Shown: positions 25,710 to 35,337, counted from the stretch's first letter. The stretch is 64,000 nt of DNA from Maridesulfovibrio hydrothermalis AM13 = DSM 14728 (GCF_000331025.1 NC_020055.1:220270-284269), one strand, 5' to 3'. Numbers and translations: made by a program. Notes: generated by a model from the letters alone, not told the origin.

Positions 25710-26249
25710 CTACCCTCTCAAAAGAGCCATTACGCCAATATTTTTAATCTTCAGCCCTTGAAATTGAGCCATTTCTTCAGGAAAGAATTCATCCGTTAAA
25801 TCAAAAGTCCAATAGCCGGCATCAAAGCTATAAACTTCAAACCCCAAAGCCTGAAAATCTCTGGCAAGATCAAGAGTATTCCACATATTATGGTGTGCCA
25901 TAAGCTGATTCAGACCAGTAAGCTGTGCCGGAGGGAATAATATTTTTTTCATAGCACGAAAGGACAAAATATTGTCCTTCCACATATTCATAGCAGCTTC
26001 CGCATCTGTAAGAACCACGCTAATTTTCCCACCCGGTTTAAGTTTGCGCTTTAGGGTCTTAAGAAAATTTACATACAACGAAGTCGGGATATGCTCGAGG
26101 GTGTGAATCATACGAAACTCGCTCACAACGTTATCACTTGGAATAAACCCGTCAACATCAAGAAGATCATGTTTAATATCACAATTTTCTTCCATATTTA
26201 CAGTAGTAAACTCCTTATTTATGCCCCGTCCACCGAGATTAAATTTCAT
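25710..26249 (-). CDS. SAM-dependent methyltransferase-like protein
   Basis: 179 residues. It begins 'MKFNLGGRGINKEFTTVNME', continues 'CDIKHDLLDVDGFIPSDNVV' and 'RMIHTLEHIPTSLYVNFLKT', and has 'LKRKLKPGGKISVVLTDAEA'. This is the order of class I methyltransferases acting on sugars (acidic loop, HxLEH block, KPGG hairpin). Its glycine-rich first motif is short ('LGGRG'). The start overlaps the stop of the upstream GT32 gene by 11 bases, so translation is coupled. Probably methylates a glycan made by the neighbouring enzymes. Confidence 0.65.
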   Translation of the reverse strand: MKFNLGGRGINKEFTTVNMEENCDIKHDLLDVDGFIPSDNVVSEFRMIHTLEHIPTSLYVNFLKTLKRKLKPGGKISVVLTDAEAAMNMWKDNILSFRAMKKILFPPAQLTGLNQLMAHHNMWNTLDLARDFQALGFEVYSFDAGYWTFDLTDEFFPEEMAQFQGLKIKNIGVMALLRG

Positions 26250-27003
26250 CTAAGAATCTCCTGGCAATACAATTATAAGTAGTGTCGGTAGATTTAACAA
26301 TCTCGGGGGTGAGCTTCGATAAGTGCCTCTCCCACGCTATATTCTCCCATAGATGTATAGAGTAAACATTGTCCAAATCGGTGTCAGTCTTTTCAAACAA
26401 GCCACTCAAACCATGTGCCGTAAATAGATGCTTAAAAAAACTCGTCTGCGGCTCTATATGAATATCTGAAGGGATAGTTTTTGCTAATTGCCCAGGAAAA
26501 AAAACTGAATGATTATCCCATTCTGGCGTACCGGGTTTGCCACCTTTAAATGCACTTGCGTGCCCATCTAGCCACCGTTTTGCAAAACGACTCTGCCTAC
26601 CACTCATCATAAAGGCATTACAAAGTCCCATTTCTCCTTGCTCTCCCATCACAAAAGGCTTTTTGAAAAGTTCAGGAGGAAGCTTATTAACAAAAATTGT
26701 ATCCATATCTGCATACACTCCGCCAATCTCCAAGAGAGCATTAAGCCTTATTATATCTGCCTGATGGGCATAGTGTTTAATTGGAATACCAAAAATGTTA
26801 TCAGGAGGGGTTACCTTAATAAGCTTCACAAGAGGTTTAACTACCTCCCAGTACGCCCCATACGGTTCATGATGGTAACGGAAAAAAATTTTTGCGCCTT
26901 TATTAACTCTGGCACAGGAGATTATAGCCAGCGCATGCACAAGGTGCAAAGGCTCGGTTTGTTCTTTTAATCCAAATACAAAATGAAAAAGATTAGGGAT
27001 CAT
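26239..27003 (-). CDS. GT32-like DxD glycosyltransferase
   Basis: 254 residues, ATG at 27003 chosen because the next residues ('MIPNLFHFVFGLKEQ') are the normal GT32 start ('IPKxxHxxW/F'); an upstream in-frame ATG adds 11 residues. The signature 'ADIIRLNALLEIGGVYADMD' contains the DxD metal site (Asp-Met-Asp at about residue 107). Members transfer hexoses to lipopolysaccharide, capsules or proteins. First gene of the small operon; upstream lies a gene-free stretch and an IS66 relic, so a former 5' gene or promoter may be lost. Confidence 0.8.
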   Translation of the reverse strand: MIPNLFHFVFGLKEQTEPLHLVHALAIISCARVNKGAKIFFRYHHEPYGAYWEVVKPLVKLIKVTPPDNIFGIPIKHYAHQADIIRLNALLEIGGVYADMDTIFVNKLPPELFKKPFVMGEQGEMGLCNAFMMSGRQSRFAKRWLDGHASAFKGGKPGTPEWDNHSVFFPGQLAKTIPSDIHIEPQTSFFKHLFTAHGLSGLFEKTDTDLDNVYSIHLWENIAWERHLSKLTPEIVKSTDTTYNCIARRFLDEI

Positions 27004-27328
27004 AATTATAATAAACCACCCTTTGCAAAAAGACACATTAACAATTTAAAATAACTACTCTAAAAAATGAACGGCAGCCCATATTCTTATAATTCGAACA
27101 ACACTGAATTGATAGTTATAAATAGGTACAGAGTCAACGCCAACAATTAGTCCCATTATATTCACATAAAACATCTCAATTTTAATTAAAGATGACAACG
27201 ACACAGTACAGTCCTACTCCTTCAAAAGAGCTCTAACCAACAAAAAGACCCTCATTATCTAGAAAAAGATACAATCAGTACTTAAAGTATCAGAGAAAAC
27301 GAAGAAAACGCTAACATGAAGGGGGCCC
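27004..27328. other. Gene-free AT-rich interval
   Basis: 325 bases upstream of the minus-strand glycan operon. I see no gene. The operon promoter should be here, but I cannot single out convincing boxes. Confidence 0.4.
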
Positions 27329-28250
27329 GCTCATGGAACTGATGTACGAACATTTGCGCTGCGGCGGGATCATCAATCTCGATGAGACTCCAGTACAGGT
27401 GCTCAAGGAACCGGGCCGGGAAAACACGACAAAATCATACATGTGGGTGGCCTGCAGGAGTGGGACAAAACCGGTGGTCCTGTTTCATTATGCACCGAGC
27501 CGTGCTGGGAGAATTGCCGCAGAAATTGTAGGAGATTTTAAGGGAGTTCTGCAAACCGATGGCTATGCAGGATACAATGCTCTCGGTGGTTCCGAAGGAA
27601 TTGTTCATGCGGGTTGCCTTGTACACGTGCGCCGAAAATTTATGGATGTCCTTAAGGCCGGATCGAAAAAGAAAAAAGGCACTACATCGACCATGATTGA
27701 TTTGATCGCAAAACTTTACAGGCTGGAAAGTCGGGCACGCAAGGATGGATTTTCTCCGGAAGAAATTTTGAATATGCGAACTGAAAAGGCTCGTCCGCTT
27801 CTTAATAAAATTTATGAAATAATTTTAAAATCAGCCGGGTCGATACCTCCGACAAGTCTTCTAGGTAAAGCGCTTTCATACGCTTTAGGGCAATGGCCAC
27901 GGATTACGGTTTACCTTGAAAATCCGGCACTCACTCCCGATAACAATATCGCTGAAAATGCTTACGTCCTTTCGCTGTGGGCCGTAAAAATTGGCTATTC
28001 AGTGGTTCTCCGCGAGGAGCCGATGCCAGCGCGACCTTCTACAGCCTCATCGAAACCGCCAAAGCCAATAATCTTAATCCTTCTGACTACCTCTACAAAC
28101 TCTTCGAAAAACTTCCTCATGCACAATGCCGTGCCGATTTGGAAGAACTCATGCCATGGAATATCGTAGATAACGCAGAGATAAAATAGTTACAGATATT
28201 TCCATCCCCTCTTTATATACCAACTTTGCAAGCTGTCACAGGTGCAGCTG
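27329..28250 (+). mobile_element. IS66-family relic A (3' part of tnpC and right end)
   Basis: From GCTCATGGAACTG at 27329 the sequence is nearly identical to 50187-51109 of the fullest IS66 copy. It covers the C-terminal 60 percent of tnpC and most of the right terminal region, and breaks at CAGGTGCAGCTG. The first 1.5 kb and the terminal GTTAC are missing. The 3' side joins another IS66 relic at the shared CAGCTG, suggesting recombination between two elements. Confidence 0.85.
27333..28189 (+). pseudogene. tnpC fragment of IS66 relic A, frameshifted
   Basis: The frame encodes the DDE core region ('GGIINLDETPVQVLKEPGRE', 'LQTDGYAGYNALGGSEGIVH') and the C-terminal 'PALTPDNNIAENA'. It shifts at 27960 where the sequence reads GCTTACG instead of the GCTATACG of the full copy (one base lost). 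Residues after that are found in another frame up to TAG near 28189. Non-functional. Confidence 0.8.
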
Positions 28251-28913
28251 CTCTTCCAGTTGCGAAATGTACAGATCTTTGCCCGCGACTACAGCTTCAT
28301 GCTCGGAGATGGTCGTATCCCGTTCGGCAATGATACGTTTTAACGACGCGATATCACTAGGAAGAGGGGGGGACTTTCATAAAAACAATATAGCATCAAT
28401 AGTTTAAATTATAAAGGAATATCTGTCAAAACAATGTAGAGTATCCTAGATTTGGATGCCCCTGAGCTTGTAAAAAACAAGACCGTCAAGTAACCATTTT
28501 AACTCTCGAGAGCCTAGCTCCATGACTTCGCCCTCGGACTCAGGGGCGAAATCAGCAGGGATCTCCAGACGCAAGTCGTGCCATGCATGAATAATGATCG
28601 GCTGGGGACTATGTTCTGGACTATCATCACGCGGGATGGGTACAGCGACCACCGCTTGTGATTCTCCGACATTCTGTCTTCGTTCAAATTTCCGTTTCCA
28701 GTAATTCAGTGATCTTTCGGATATTCCAACCTGCCTGCTGAATTCAGCCTGCCCTTGTCCGCTCTTGCGCCAGCTGTTCACTTGTTCCCGCCAATATTTT
28801 TCCTTGCTTTTTCTGCTGCCAATATTTCTAGACATAAACACTCCTTCTGGATTGAAGAGTGAGCATGTAGGGTATCAAAAATTATGAGTAGATGGGGCTG
28901 ATACGACGGTTAC
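28245..28913 (-). mobile_element. IS66-family relic B (opposite orientation, different subtype)
   Basis: The minus strand ends at GTAACCGTCGTATCAGCCCC (28913), a typical IS66 terminal repeat. It then carries a tnpA/tnpB remnant (28446-28841) and the start of tnpC at about 28245-28380 ('LPSDIASLKRIIAERDTTIS'). Sequence differs clearly from relic A, so it is another IS66-family member. Its tnpC is cut at CAGCTG, where relic A begins. Confidence 0.75.
28446..28841 (-). pseudogene. Fused tnpA/tnpB remnant of IS66 relic B
   Basis: 131 residues. The first 110 are IS66 TnpA ('WREQVNSWRKSGQGQAEFSR', 'VGISERSLNYWKRKFERRQN'). The last 20 ('GSRELKWLLDGLVFYKLRG') are the C-terminal end of TnpB. An internal deletion of most of tnpB has joined them in frame. 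Inactive as a transposition unit. Confidence 0.75.
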
Positions 28914-29523
28914 TTTACTTCTCCTGTATATGTCAGGATCAAGTTTTTTTAAAGTGTAAAATGCTTATTGCTGTAGGGTTATTTTTATTGACTTCAAAAA
29001 TCAATGCTGGCAGAATAAATTTGGACGGACTACCTCTCTTAACTTCCTTAGAGCGGGTCAGGGAAGACTATGTACGGTGAGAAGGTATCCTGTTCACGAT
29101 AGATTTGAAACTAACCAGCTTTGACTTCATTTGTGTTAACACGCACGCTAATGCTCCATGTGACCTCCGTGACCTGCGGGTGGTAATGTCTGTCCGAGAG
29201 GGTTCTGCAAGGAGCAACATATGTCCAAGTCTTTGATGGCTGGTCTTCACAAAAAAATTAGCTTTCATCCTCAGTATATTCACAGTTCACCATTATCTGT
29301 GTGGCACATTCCTAGAAAAGATTTTACTTTTTATTATGTTAGCAAATTAAGCTAAATTCCTCGTCTATTCAGATTTGCTCAATAGTGATCTGTAGCGTGG
29401 AATATTGTGTGAAATCTTATTTAGATTCCTAGGCCTTTTGTTTTTCTATAAACAGTAATTTTTTGACTGATCATGTTTTCATCCTTAACCTTTTGGATGG
29501 GCAGATATAGTCTGGAAATAGTT
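28914..29523. other. Region before the plus-strand glycan operon, no confident gene
   Basis: Some 600 bases between the IS66 end and the epimerase. One frame ending at 29080 closes with 'LDGLPLLTSLERVREDYVR' and could be the tail of a gene cut by the insertion, but there is no recognisable family. AT-rich stretches at 29325-29470 may hold the operon promoter. Confidence 0.35.
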
Positions 29524-30447
29524 ATGTGTTATAAAATATTGATCACTGGATCTTTCGGTTTGGTGGGAACGGCTCTTTCTCAGATGTTTGAAGCTAAAGG
29601 GATAAAGATTGTCCACTTTGATTTGCTTGCAACGGGCAAATCTTTTGGCGATGTTCGAAATCGTATTCAAGTTCAAGAAGCCATGCGTGGCTGCGATGGA
29701 GTTATACACCTTGCCGCGATATCCCGTGTTCTATGGGGAGAACGTGATCCTAATCTATGCTGGGATACAAACGTTCATGGTCTGGGTAACGTACTCGATG
29801 TCGCACTTGAATTTCAGCATAGCCCCTGGGTGATATTCGCAAGTAGTCGCGAAGTTTATGGTCAGCCGGAGAGCTTGCCTGTTTCAGAGGATTGTCCTGT
29901 TTGTCCTGTAAATATTTACGGGCGTTCGAAAGTAAAAGGTGAACAGTTAATTGATGCCGTCCGCAGTAAAGGTGTCCGTGCATGTACTATACGATTGTCA
30001 AACGTATTTGGAACAACGGCAGATCATGCAGATCGCGTAGTGCCAGCATTTGCCAGAGGCGCGGCCCTAGGAGAAACTCTCAGAATAGATGGTGCAGATC
30101 ATACCTTCGATTTTACCCATATTCATGATGTCGCTGAGGGCATAGTTTTGCTTGCGGACTATTTACTAGCGGGCAAAGACGCTCCTCCACCAATCCACTT
30201 TGTTAGCGGACAACCGACAACTCTTGGAGAGCTTGCGCAACAAGCCATTGAAATAGCGGATAGCGGCGCAAATATACGTCACGCTCCTCCGCGTACATTT
30301 GATGTTGCTAAATTTATTGGTGACAACTCTCGTGCTCTTTCTATTCTTGGCTGGACTCCGCAGATACCTCTTAAAGAAGGGCTTGAAAGATTAATACAGG
30401 CATTTCGGGAAGATCATCGTGGAGCAACAGCTGGGGAGGCCGTATAA
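29524..30447 (+). CDS. NAD-dependent sugar epimerase/dehydratase (extended SDR)
   Basis: 307 residues from ATG 29524 ('MCYKILITGSFGLVGTALSQ'); an upstream in-frame ATG adds 17 residues. The Rossmann motif GSFGLVG lies at residues 8-14. The catalytic Ser ('VIFASSREVYG') and the Tyr/Lys pair in 'NIYGRSKVKGE' (about 143-147) are present. The substrate is probably a nucleotide-activated sugar. Its last base overlaps the ATG of the following GT4 gene. It opens an operon of four genes on the plus strand. Confidence 0.88.
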   Translation: MCYKILITGSFGLVGTALSQMFEAKGIKIVHFDLLATGKSFGDVRNRIQVQEAMRGCDGVIHLAAISRVLWGERDPNLCWDTNVHGLGNVLDVALEFQHSPWVIFASSREVYGQPESLPVSEDCPVCPVNIYGRSKVKGEQLIDAVRSKGVRACTIRLSNVFGTTADHADRVVPAFARGAALGETLRIDGADHTFDFTHIHDVAEGIVLLADYLLAGKDAPPPIHFVSGQPTTLGELAQQAIEIADSGANIRHAPPRTFDVAKFIGDNSRALSILGWTPQIPLKEGLERLIQAFREDHRGATAGEAV

Positions 30448-32771
30448 TGAAAATATTGAAAGTCATCCACGGTTATCCAATGCGCTACAACGCTGGGTCC
30501 GAAGTATATAGTCAGATGCTATGTCACGGATTAGCTAAGCAAAACGAAGTCCATGTTTTTACTCGTGAAGAAAACGCTTTTGCACCAGATGCTAGTCTGC
30601 GCTTGGAGCACGATAATGATATGTCTGAGATCCTCATTCATGTAGTTAATAATCCGAGGCTAAAAGATAGGTATCGTTCTGCTCAAATAGATCAACAGTT
30701 TGCTGCTGTGCTTGAAAAAATTAAGCCCGATCTGGTTCACGTCGGACATCTTAACCATCTTTCAACTTCCTTGTTGCGCGAGGCTAAGGTTCGAAACATT
30801 CCTATTGTGTTCACATTGCATGACTACTGGCTCATGTGCCCACGCGGACAGTTCATGCAGATGTTTCCGAAAGATCCGGATAATCTCTGGGCTGCATGTT
30901 CAGGTCAAGAAGATCAAAAGTGTGCGGAACGTTGTTACGCTCGTTACTTCAGCGGAGCGTCAGACGAATATCTTTCCGATATGGCGTATTGGACCGAGTG
31001 GGTAAGACACCGGATGCAGCACGTTCGGGATATGGTCGCCCTAGTTGACTTGTTTATTGCTCCAGCCCGCTACCTGCACGATCGGTTTCGTGATGAGTTT
31101 GGCATTCCGGATAGCAAGATGGTTTACATCGATTACGGCTTTGATCATGAAAGACTCAAGGGACGTTCAAGGTGCGATGGAGAGCCTTTTACTTTTGGCT
31201 ATATTGGTACCCATATCCCAGCTAAGGGGATTCATGACCTGATTCGTGCATTCGGACTGCTCAAAGGTAATGCCACGTTACGTATTTGGGGCCGACCTCG
31301 TGGGCAAGAGACTGAAGCGTTAAAGGATATTGTTGCAGAGTTGCCAACTGATATTGCAGATCGTGTCGAGTGGCTGCCTGAGTATAAAAATCAAGAAATT
31401 ATTTCTGATGTGTTTAATAGGTGTGATGCAATTGTAGTTCCTTCTGTCTGGGTCGAAAATTCTCCTTTGGTTATTCATGAGGCGCAACAGGCTCGTGTGC
31501 CTGTTATCACAGCTGATACAGGTGGAATGGCAGAATACGTTCAGGATGGAGTCAACGGCCTTTTGTTTGAACATCGATCTTACACTTCACTTGCCAGCAA
31601 GATGCAATGTTTTGTTGATGCACCAGAGTTGGCTTCTCGGCTTGGATCAAGAGGATATTTATATACTGATACAGGGGATGTTCCAGATTTAGAGTCACAT
31701 GTCCATCATGTTGAAAAGATATATAAGCAGTTGGTTGATTGTCATGCTCCGTGGCGTATTACCTTTGATACGAATCCAGAACTTTGCAATTTGCATTGTG
31801 TAATGTGCGAAAGACACTCCCGTTTTAATACACCTCGATCTACCTTAAGTGATAATGCCGAGCAGGTTGTCATGCCTTTTGAAATGATTGAACGAGTGGT
31901 GTCATCTATTGCAGATAAAGGTCTTAAAGAGATAATTCCCTCCACTATGGGGGAGCCTCTGTTGTATAACGATTTCGAAAAAATTATAGATCTCTGCACT
32001 CATTACGGCATCAAACTCAATCTTACGACCAATGGAACATTTCCGATACTCGGTGTAACTCAATGGGCCGAGCGCATTGTTCCCGTAGCCTCTGATGTTA
32101 AGATCTCATGGAATGGAGCTACCAAGGAGACCTATGAATCCATTATGGTAGGCAGTCAGTGGGAGAAAGCAGTAGCAAATCTTAAGGAGTTCATATCGAT
32201 TCGTGATGCATTTGTTCTTGCTGGTGAAAACAGGTGCAGCGTAACGCTTCAAATGACCTTTATGGAAAACAACCTTTGTGAACTTGTTGATATTATACGG
32301 CTAGCCATAGCCCTTGGTGTAGACCGTGTGAAGGGACATCACCTTTGGGTTCACTCTGATCAAATGGCTAATCAGTCAATGCGCCGCAGCAAGGAATCCA
32401 TCCAACGTTGGAACAAGTATGTCCATGAAGCACATGCTGTGGCTAAAGAGCAGAAGTTACCAAGTGGTAAATATGTTCGGCTTGAAAATATATTCACCCT
32501 TGAGGAAGATTTGCTTGAAGATATTGCACCGGGAGGAACCTGTCCTTTCCTTGGTCAGGAAGCATGGATAAGCTCTACAGGACGTTTTGAACCTTGTTGT
32601 GCCCCGGATAACCTTCGCCGCGGTCTTGGTGTATTTGGAAACCTGCATAGTGATAATTTCATGGAGATATGGAATGGCAAAGCATATGCCGAGCTAGTTG
32701 GGTCATATAAAAAACAGTCGCTCTGTCAGGGATGCAATATGCGTAAAGTTGCATCGGAGGGGGAGTTCTGA
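30447..32771 (+). CDS. Fusion: GT4 glycosyltransferase + radical-SAM/SPASM enzyme
   Basis: 774 residues. Residues 1-420 are a GT-B/GT4 glycosyltransferase: 'GYPMRYNAGSEVYSQMLCHG' at the start, 'GYIGTHIPAKGIHDLIRAFG' at about 250, and the nucleotide-sugar site 'VWVENSPLVIHEAQQARVPV' at about 335. The radical SAM part begins near residue 435, with the cluster-binding 'CNLHCVMC' (Cx3Cx2C, about 446-453) and 'STMGEPLLYNDFEKI'. A SPASM-type Cys set follows near the end ('CPFLG', 'FEPCCAPDN', 'CQGCNMRK'). The two activities in one chain suggest coupled sugar transfer and radical modification of one acceptor, which may be a peptide or glycan. Such fusions are not well characterised. Both active-site regions look intact. 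Confidence 0.82.
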   Translation: MKILKVIHGYPMRYNAGSEVYSQMLCHGLAKQNEVHVFTREENAFAPDASLRLEHDNDMSEILIHVVNNPRLKDRYRSAQIDQQFAAVLEKIKPDLVHVGHLNHLSTSLLREAKVRNIPIVFTLHDYWLMCPRGQFMQMFPKDPDNLWAACSGQEDQKCAERCYARYFSGASDEYLSDMAYWTEWVRHRMQHVRDMVALVDLFIAPARYLHDRFRDEFGIPDSKMVYIDYGFDHERLKGRSRCDGEPFTFGYIGTHIPAKGIHDLIRAFGLLKGNATLRIWGRPRGQETEALKDIVAELPTDIADRVEWLPEYKNQEIISDVFNRCDAIVVPSVWVENSPLVIHEAQQARVPVITADTGGMAEYVQDGVNGLLFEHRSYTSLASKMQCFVDAPELASRLGSRGYLYTDTGDVPDLESHVHHVEKIYKQLVDCHAPWRITFDTNPELCNLHCVMCERHSRFNTPRSTLSDNAEQVVMPFEMIERVVSSIADKGLKEIIPSTMGEPLLYNDFEKIIDLCTHYGIKLNLTTNGTFPILGVTQWAERIVPVASDVKISWNGATKETYESIMVGSQWEKAVANLKEFISIRDAFVLAGENRCSVTLQMTFMENNLCELVDIIRLAIALGVDRVKGHHLWVHSDQMANQSMRRSKESIQRWNKYVHEAHAVAKEQKLPSGKYVRLENIFTLEEDLLEDIAPGGTCPFLGQEAWISSTGRFEPCCAPDNLRRGLGVFGNLHSDNFMEIWNGKAYAELVGSYKKQSLCQGCNMRKVASEGEF

Positions 32772-34441
32772 TGTGGAAAGATATAACAGTGTCGGATGAT
32801 GGAACTCATCATCAAGTGGATGGATCTCCTATCTATTCTCAGCGTTTTGATAGTGTCCTTACGTTTCATGATCCTGGGTTAGCTCCAGTTCGATGTGGCG
32901 TCGAGGCTTGGCATATCTTTGCTGATGGCACTCCAGCTTATTCGCGAAGGTTTATGCAAACTTTCGGTTTCTACAATGGACTCGCAGCGGTTTCTGGCAA
33001 GAGAGGGTGGAGTCATATTTATCCAGATGGGAAGTATGCGTATAAACAACATTATGCATGGTGTGGCAATTTTCAAAATGAAAGGTGTTCAGTGCGCGAT
33101 TTGGATGGTTTATATTTTCACATCGATAGTTATGGCAAGCCTCTCTATGAGAAACGCTGGCGTTACGCTGGGGATTATTATGGTAATATTGCCGCAGTTC
33201 AAGGCGATGATGGGAGTTCAACGCATATAGATGCTAGCGGTAAATTTGTTCATAATCGATGGTATATTGATCTTGATGTGTTTCATAAAGGATTTGCTCG
33301 AGCGCGTGAAGGTACTGGGTGGACCCACATACGTCCAGATGGATTTCCGGCTTATGAACGTCGTTTTGCATCAGTTGAACCCTTTTATAATGGTCAAGCC
33401 CGAGTTGAATGTCATGATGGAGCTTTGGAAGTTATTAATGAAAAGGGGCAAACCATTCAAGAACTTAGGCCGCCACTCCAATCTGAGTTCGCGTCTCTTT
33501 CAAGTGATATGGTTGGTTTTTGGAAGACAAAAACGATCGCTGTGGCCGTTAAGCTTGGTGTTATCGAGGTTCTTCCTTGTTCAGAATATGAGATGGCGGA
33601 TCAGTGTAGTTTGAATGTTGATGGGGCACGTAGAATTCTTCATGCACTAGGGGAACTGAATCTTGTTTCTTATAATGGAGATATCTGGCAACTGACAAAG
33701 CGTGGTGATTATCTGCGCGAAAATCATCCGTTGACCTTGAAGAATGCCGCGCTTGAGTATGCAGAGCCTCTATCTAGAATGTGGGATGAATTAGCGGACG
33801 CTCTATCCGTTAAGGAAGATTGGACACCACCCGATATTTTTGGGGAGGTTGCCCAAGATGGTACTCGCCGAATCGCTCACCATCAGATGTTGCAAAGCTA
33901 TGCTCTGCACGATTACCCCTCAATACCAAGAGCAATGGGCCTTGATGGCAAAGAACACATCATTGACGCGGCAGGAGGGTTAGGTACTTTGGCAAAGTTA
34001 ATGTTGGCTGAATATCCAAATGTCAGCGTAACTGTGCTTGAACGTCCCGAAGTTGTTGATCAGGTTCTTAAAGAACAGGAAAATACACATAGTAGGTTAT
34101 TTTGGAAGGTTGGCGATATATTTGATAGCTGGGAGATTGGGGCAGATGCTGTTGTACTTTCTCGTGTGCTTCATGATTGGAATGACAGTGATGTACTTGT
34201 TATTCTTAAAAGGGCACGAGAAGCTCTTATCGCTGGAAGCCATTTGTTTATTGTGGAAATGTTGCGCCCAGAGAGTTCCTTTGCGGGATCCCTCTGTGAC
34301 CTTCACCTTTTGATGGCAACAGGTGGACGAGAAAGGACCGAACAGGAATTTGCAAAATTGCTGGATTGTGCTGGTTTTTCATTGAAAGAAGTTAACACAG
34401 TTGCGGCACTACCGTCAGTTCTTGTGGGGATGGCTATATGA
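32771..34441 (+). CDS. Fusion: WG-type beta repeats + class I O-methyltransferase
   Basis: 556 residues. Residues of about 1-225 hold about six repeats of 40 residues with the pattern 'W.HI..DG.P.Y..RF......F..G.A.V' (for example 'GWTHIRPDGFPAYERRFASV'), as in WG-repeat propeller proteins. Residues of about 235-556 are a Methyltransf_2-type enzyme: dimerisation helices ('MVGFWKTKTIAVAVKLGVIE'), SAM motif 'IDAAGGLGTLAKLML' (about 398-412) and the 'VLSRVLHDWNDSD' block (about 460-472). The repeats may bind the substrate. Overlaps both neighbours (ATG/TGA), so it is part of the operon. Confidence 0.8.
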   Translation: MWKDITVSDDGTHHQVDGSPIYSQRFDSVLTFHDPGLAPVRCGVEAWHIFADGTPAYSRRFMQTFGFYNGLAAVSGKRGWSHIYPDGKYAYKQHYAWCGNFQNERCSVRDLDGLYFHIDSYGKPLYEKRWRYAGDYYGNIAAVQGDDGSSTHIDASGKFVHNRWYIDLDVFHKGFARAREGTGWTHIRPDGFPAYERRFASVEPFYNGQARVECHDGALEVINEKGQTIQELRPPLQSEFASLSSDMVGFWKTKTIAVAVKLGVIEVLPCSEYEMADQCSLNVDGARRILHALGELNLVSYNGDIWQLTKRGDYLRENHPLTLKNAALEYAEPLSRMWDELADALSVKEDWTPPDIFGEVAQDGTRRIAHHQMLQSYALHDYPSIPRAMGLDGKEHIIDAAGGLGTLAKLMLAEYPNVSVTVLERPEVVDQVLKEQENTHSRLFWKVGDIFDSWEIGADAVVLSRVLHDWNDSDVLVILKRAREALIAGSHLFIVEMLRPESSFAGSLCDLHLLMATGGRERTEQEFAKLLDCAGFSLKEVNTVAALPSVLVGMAI

Positions 34442-35139
34442 TGGATGCTGCAGATTGGCAGATTCCTCCATCTGTTATTGAAAACCTTGAACGTCTGCCA
34501 CATGATAGGCCTATTGTCTTCCTTATCCGCCATTCTGTTCGCGAAGACCTGCCAGATGGTTCCGCAGCTTATTCACTTCCTATTACAGAGTGCGGAATTC
34601 AACTGGGGCGTCAACTTGGATCGTTGTTGGGTAAAAGGTTGTGCTCTCTTCATACCAGTCCTCTTAATCGTTGTGTACAGACTGCTGAGGCATTGCAGGT
34701 TGGGGCGGGAAGTGATTTCCCGATTACCAGCAGTAGGCTTCTAGGCGATCCCGGGGCATATGTTATAGATGGGAAAATAGCCTGCTTAAATTGGGAGAAG
34801 AAAGGCTACGAAGGAATGATGACACACTTGGTCTCAGCAACTGAAGCTTTGCCTGGAATGGCTCGTCCAGTAGAGGCCGCGCGATTTTTAGTGTGCAGGA
34901 TGCTCGCAATTGCTGGGGATAGGCCCGGCATTCATGTCTTTGTTACCCATGATTCACTCGTTGCTCCAACAGCCGCACACCTATTGAATATACCTCTCGG
35001 AGTTGAAGATTGGCCTTGGTATCTTGAAGGTGCCTTTTTTTGGCATGCGGATAATCAAGTGTATACTGCTTATCGATCATACCAGAATTCTTGCGAGGCA
35101 GGCAGTCTCTGCATACTCTCAGAGGGAAATATTAATTGA
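34438..35139 (+). CDS. Histidine phosphatase (phosphoglycerate-mutase superfamily)
   Basis: 233 residues. The catalytic His lies in 'FLIRHSVREDLPDG' (residues about 23-36), the arginine of the second block in 'LHTSPLNRCVQTAEAL', and the second His in 'HVFVTHDSLVAPTAAH' (about 167-180). This is the full set for phosphohistidine catalysis. Likely removes phosphate from a sugar or nucleotide intermediate of the operon. ATGATG start overlaps the previous stop. Confidence 0.85.
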   Translation: MMDAADWQIPPSVIENLERLPHDRPIVFLIRHSVREDLPDGSAAYSLPITECGIQLGRQLGSLLGKRLCSLHTSPLNRCVQTAEALQVGAGSDFPITSSRLLGDPGAYVIDGKIACLNWEKKGYEGMMTHLVSATEALPGMARPVEAARFLVCRMLAIAGDRPGIHVFVTHDSLVAPTAAHLLNIPLGVEDWPWYLEGAFFWHADNQVYTAYRSYQNSCEAGSLCILSEGNIN

Positions 35140-35248
35140 ATTTGCGCGCCGCGAGATTGCCGCAACTATCGGATTAGATTCTGGTGCAAGATTCTTCCTT
35201 GTCGGCAATGTGTTTAAATGTAAGCAACATAAGAGTCCTATCTTTTAA
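35125..35248 (+). pseudogene. Truncated fifth gene of the operon
   Basis: In another frame, overlapping the phosphatase stop, the sequence reads 'EFARREIAATIGLDSGARFF' and 'LVGNVFKCKQHKSPIF' to TAA at 35246-35248. It appears to be the N-terminal portion of a gene cut off 90 bases before an IS66 relic. Family not recognised. Confidence 0.3.
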
Positions 35249-35337
35249 AAGAATCCCTGATTATGTAGGCTCAACAATCGTTCTTTGACATATACTGCGG
35301 CAGTAAGGTTTTAAGGTCGTCGTCATTCTAGGCACAT

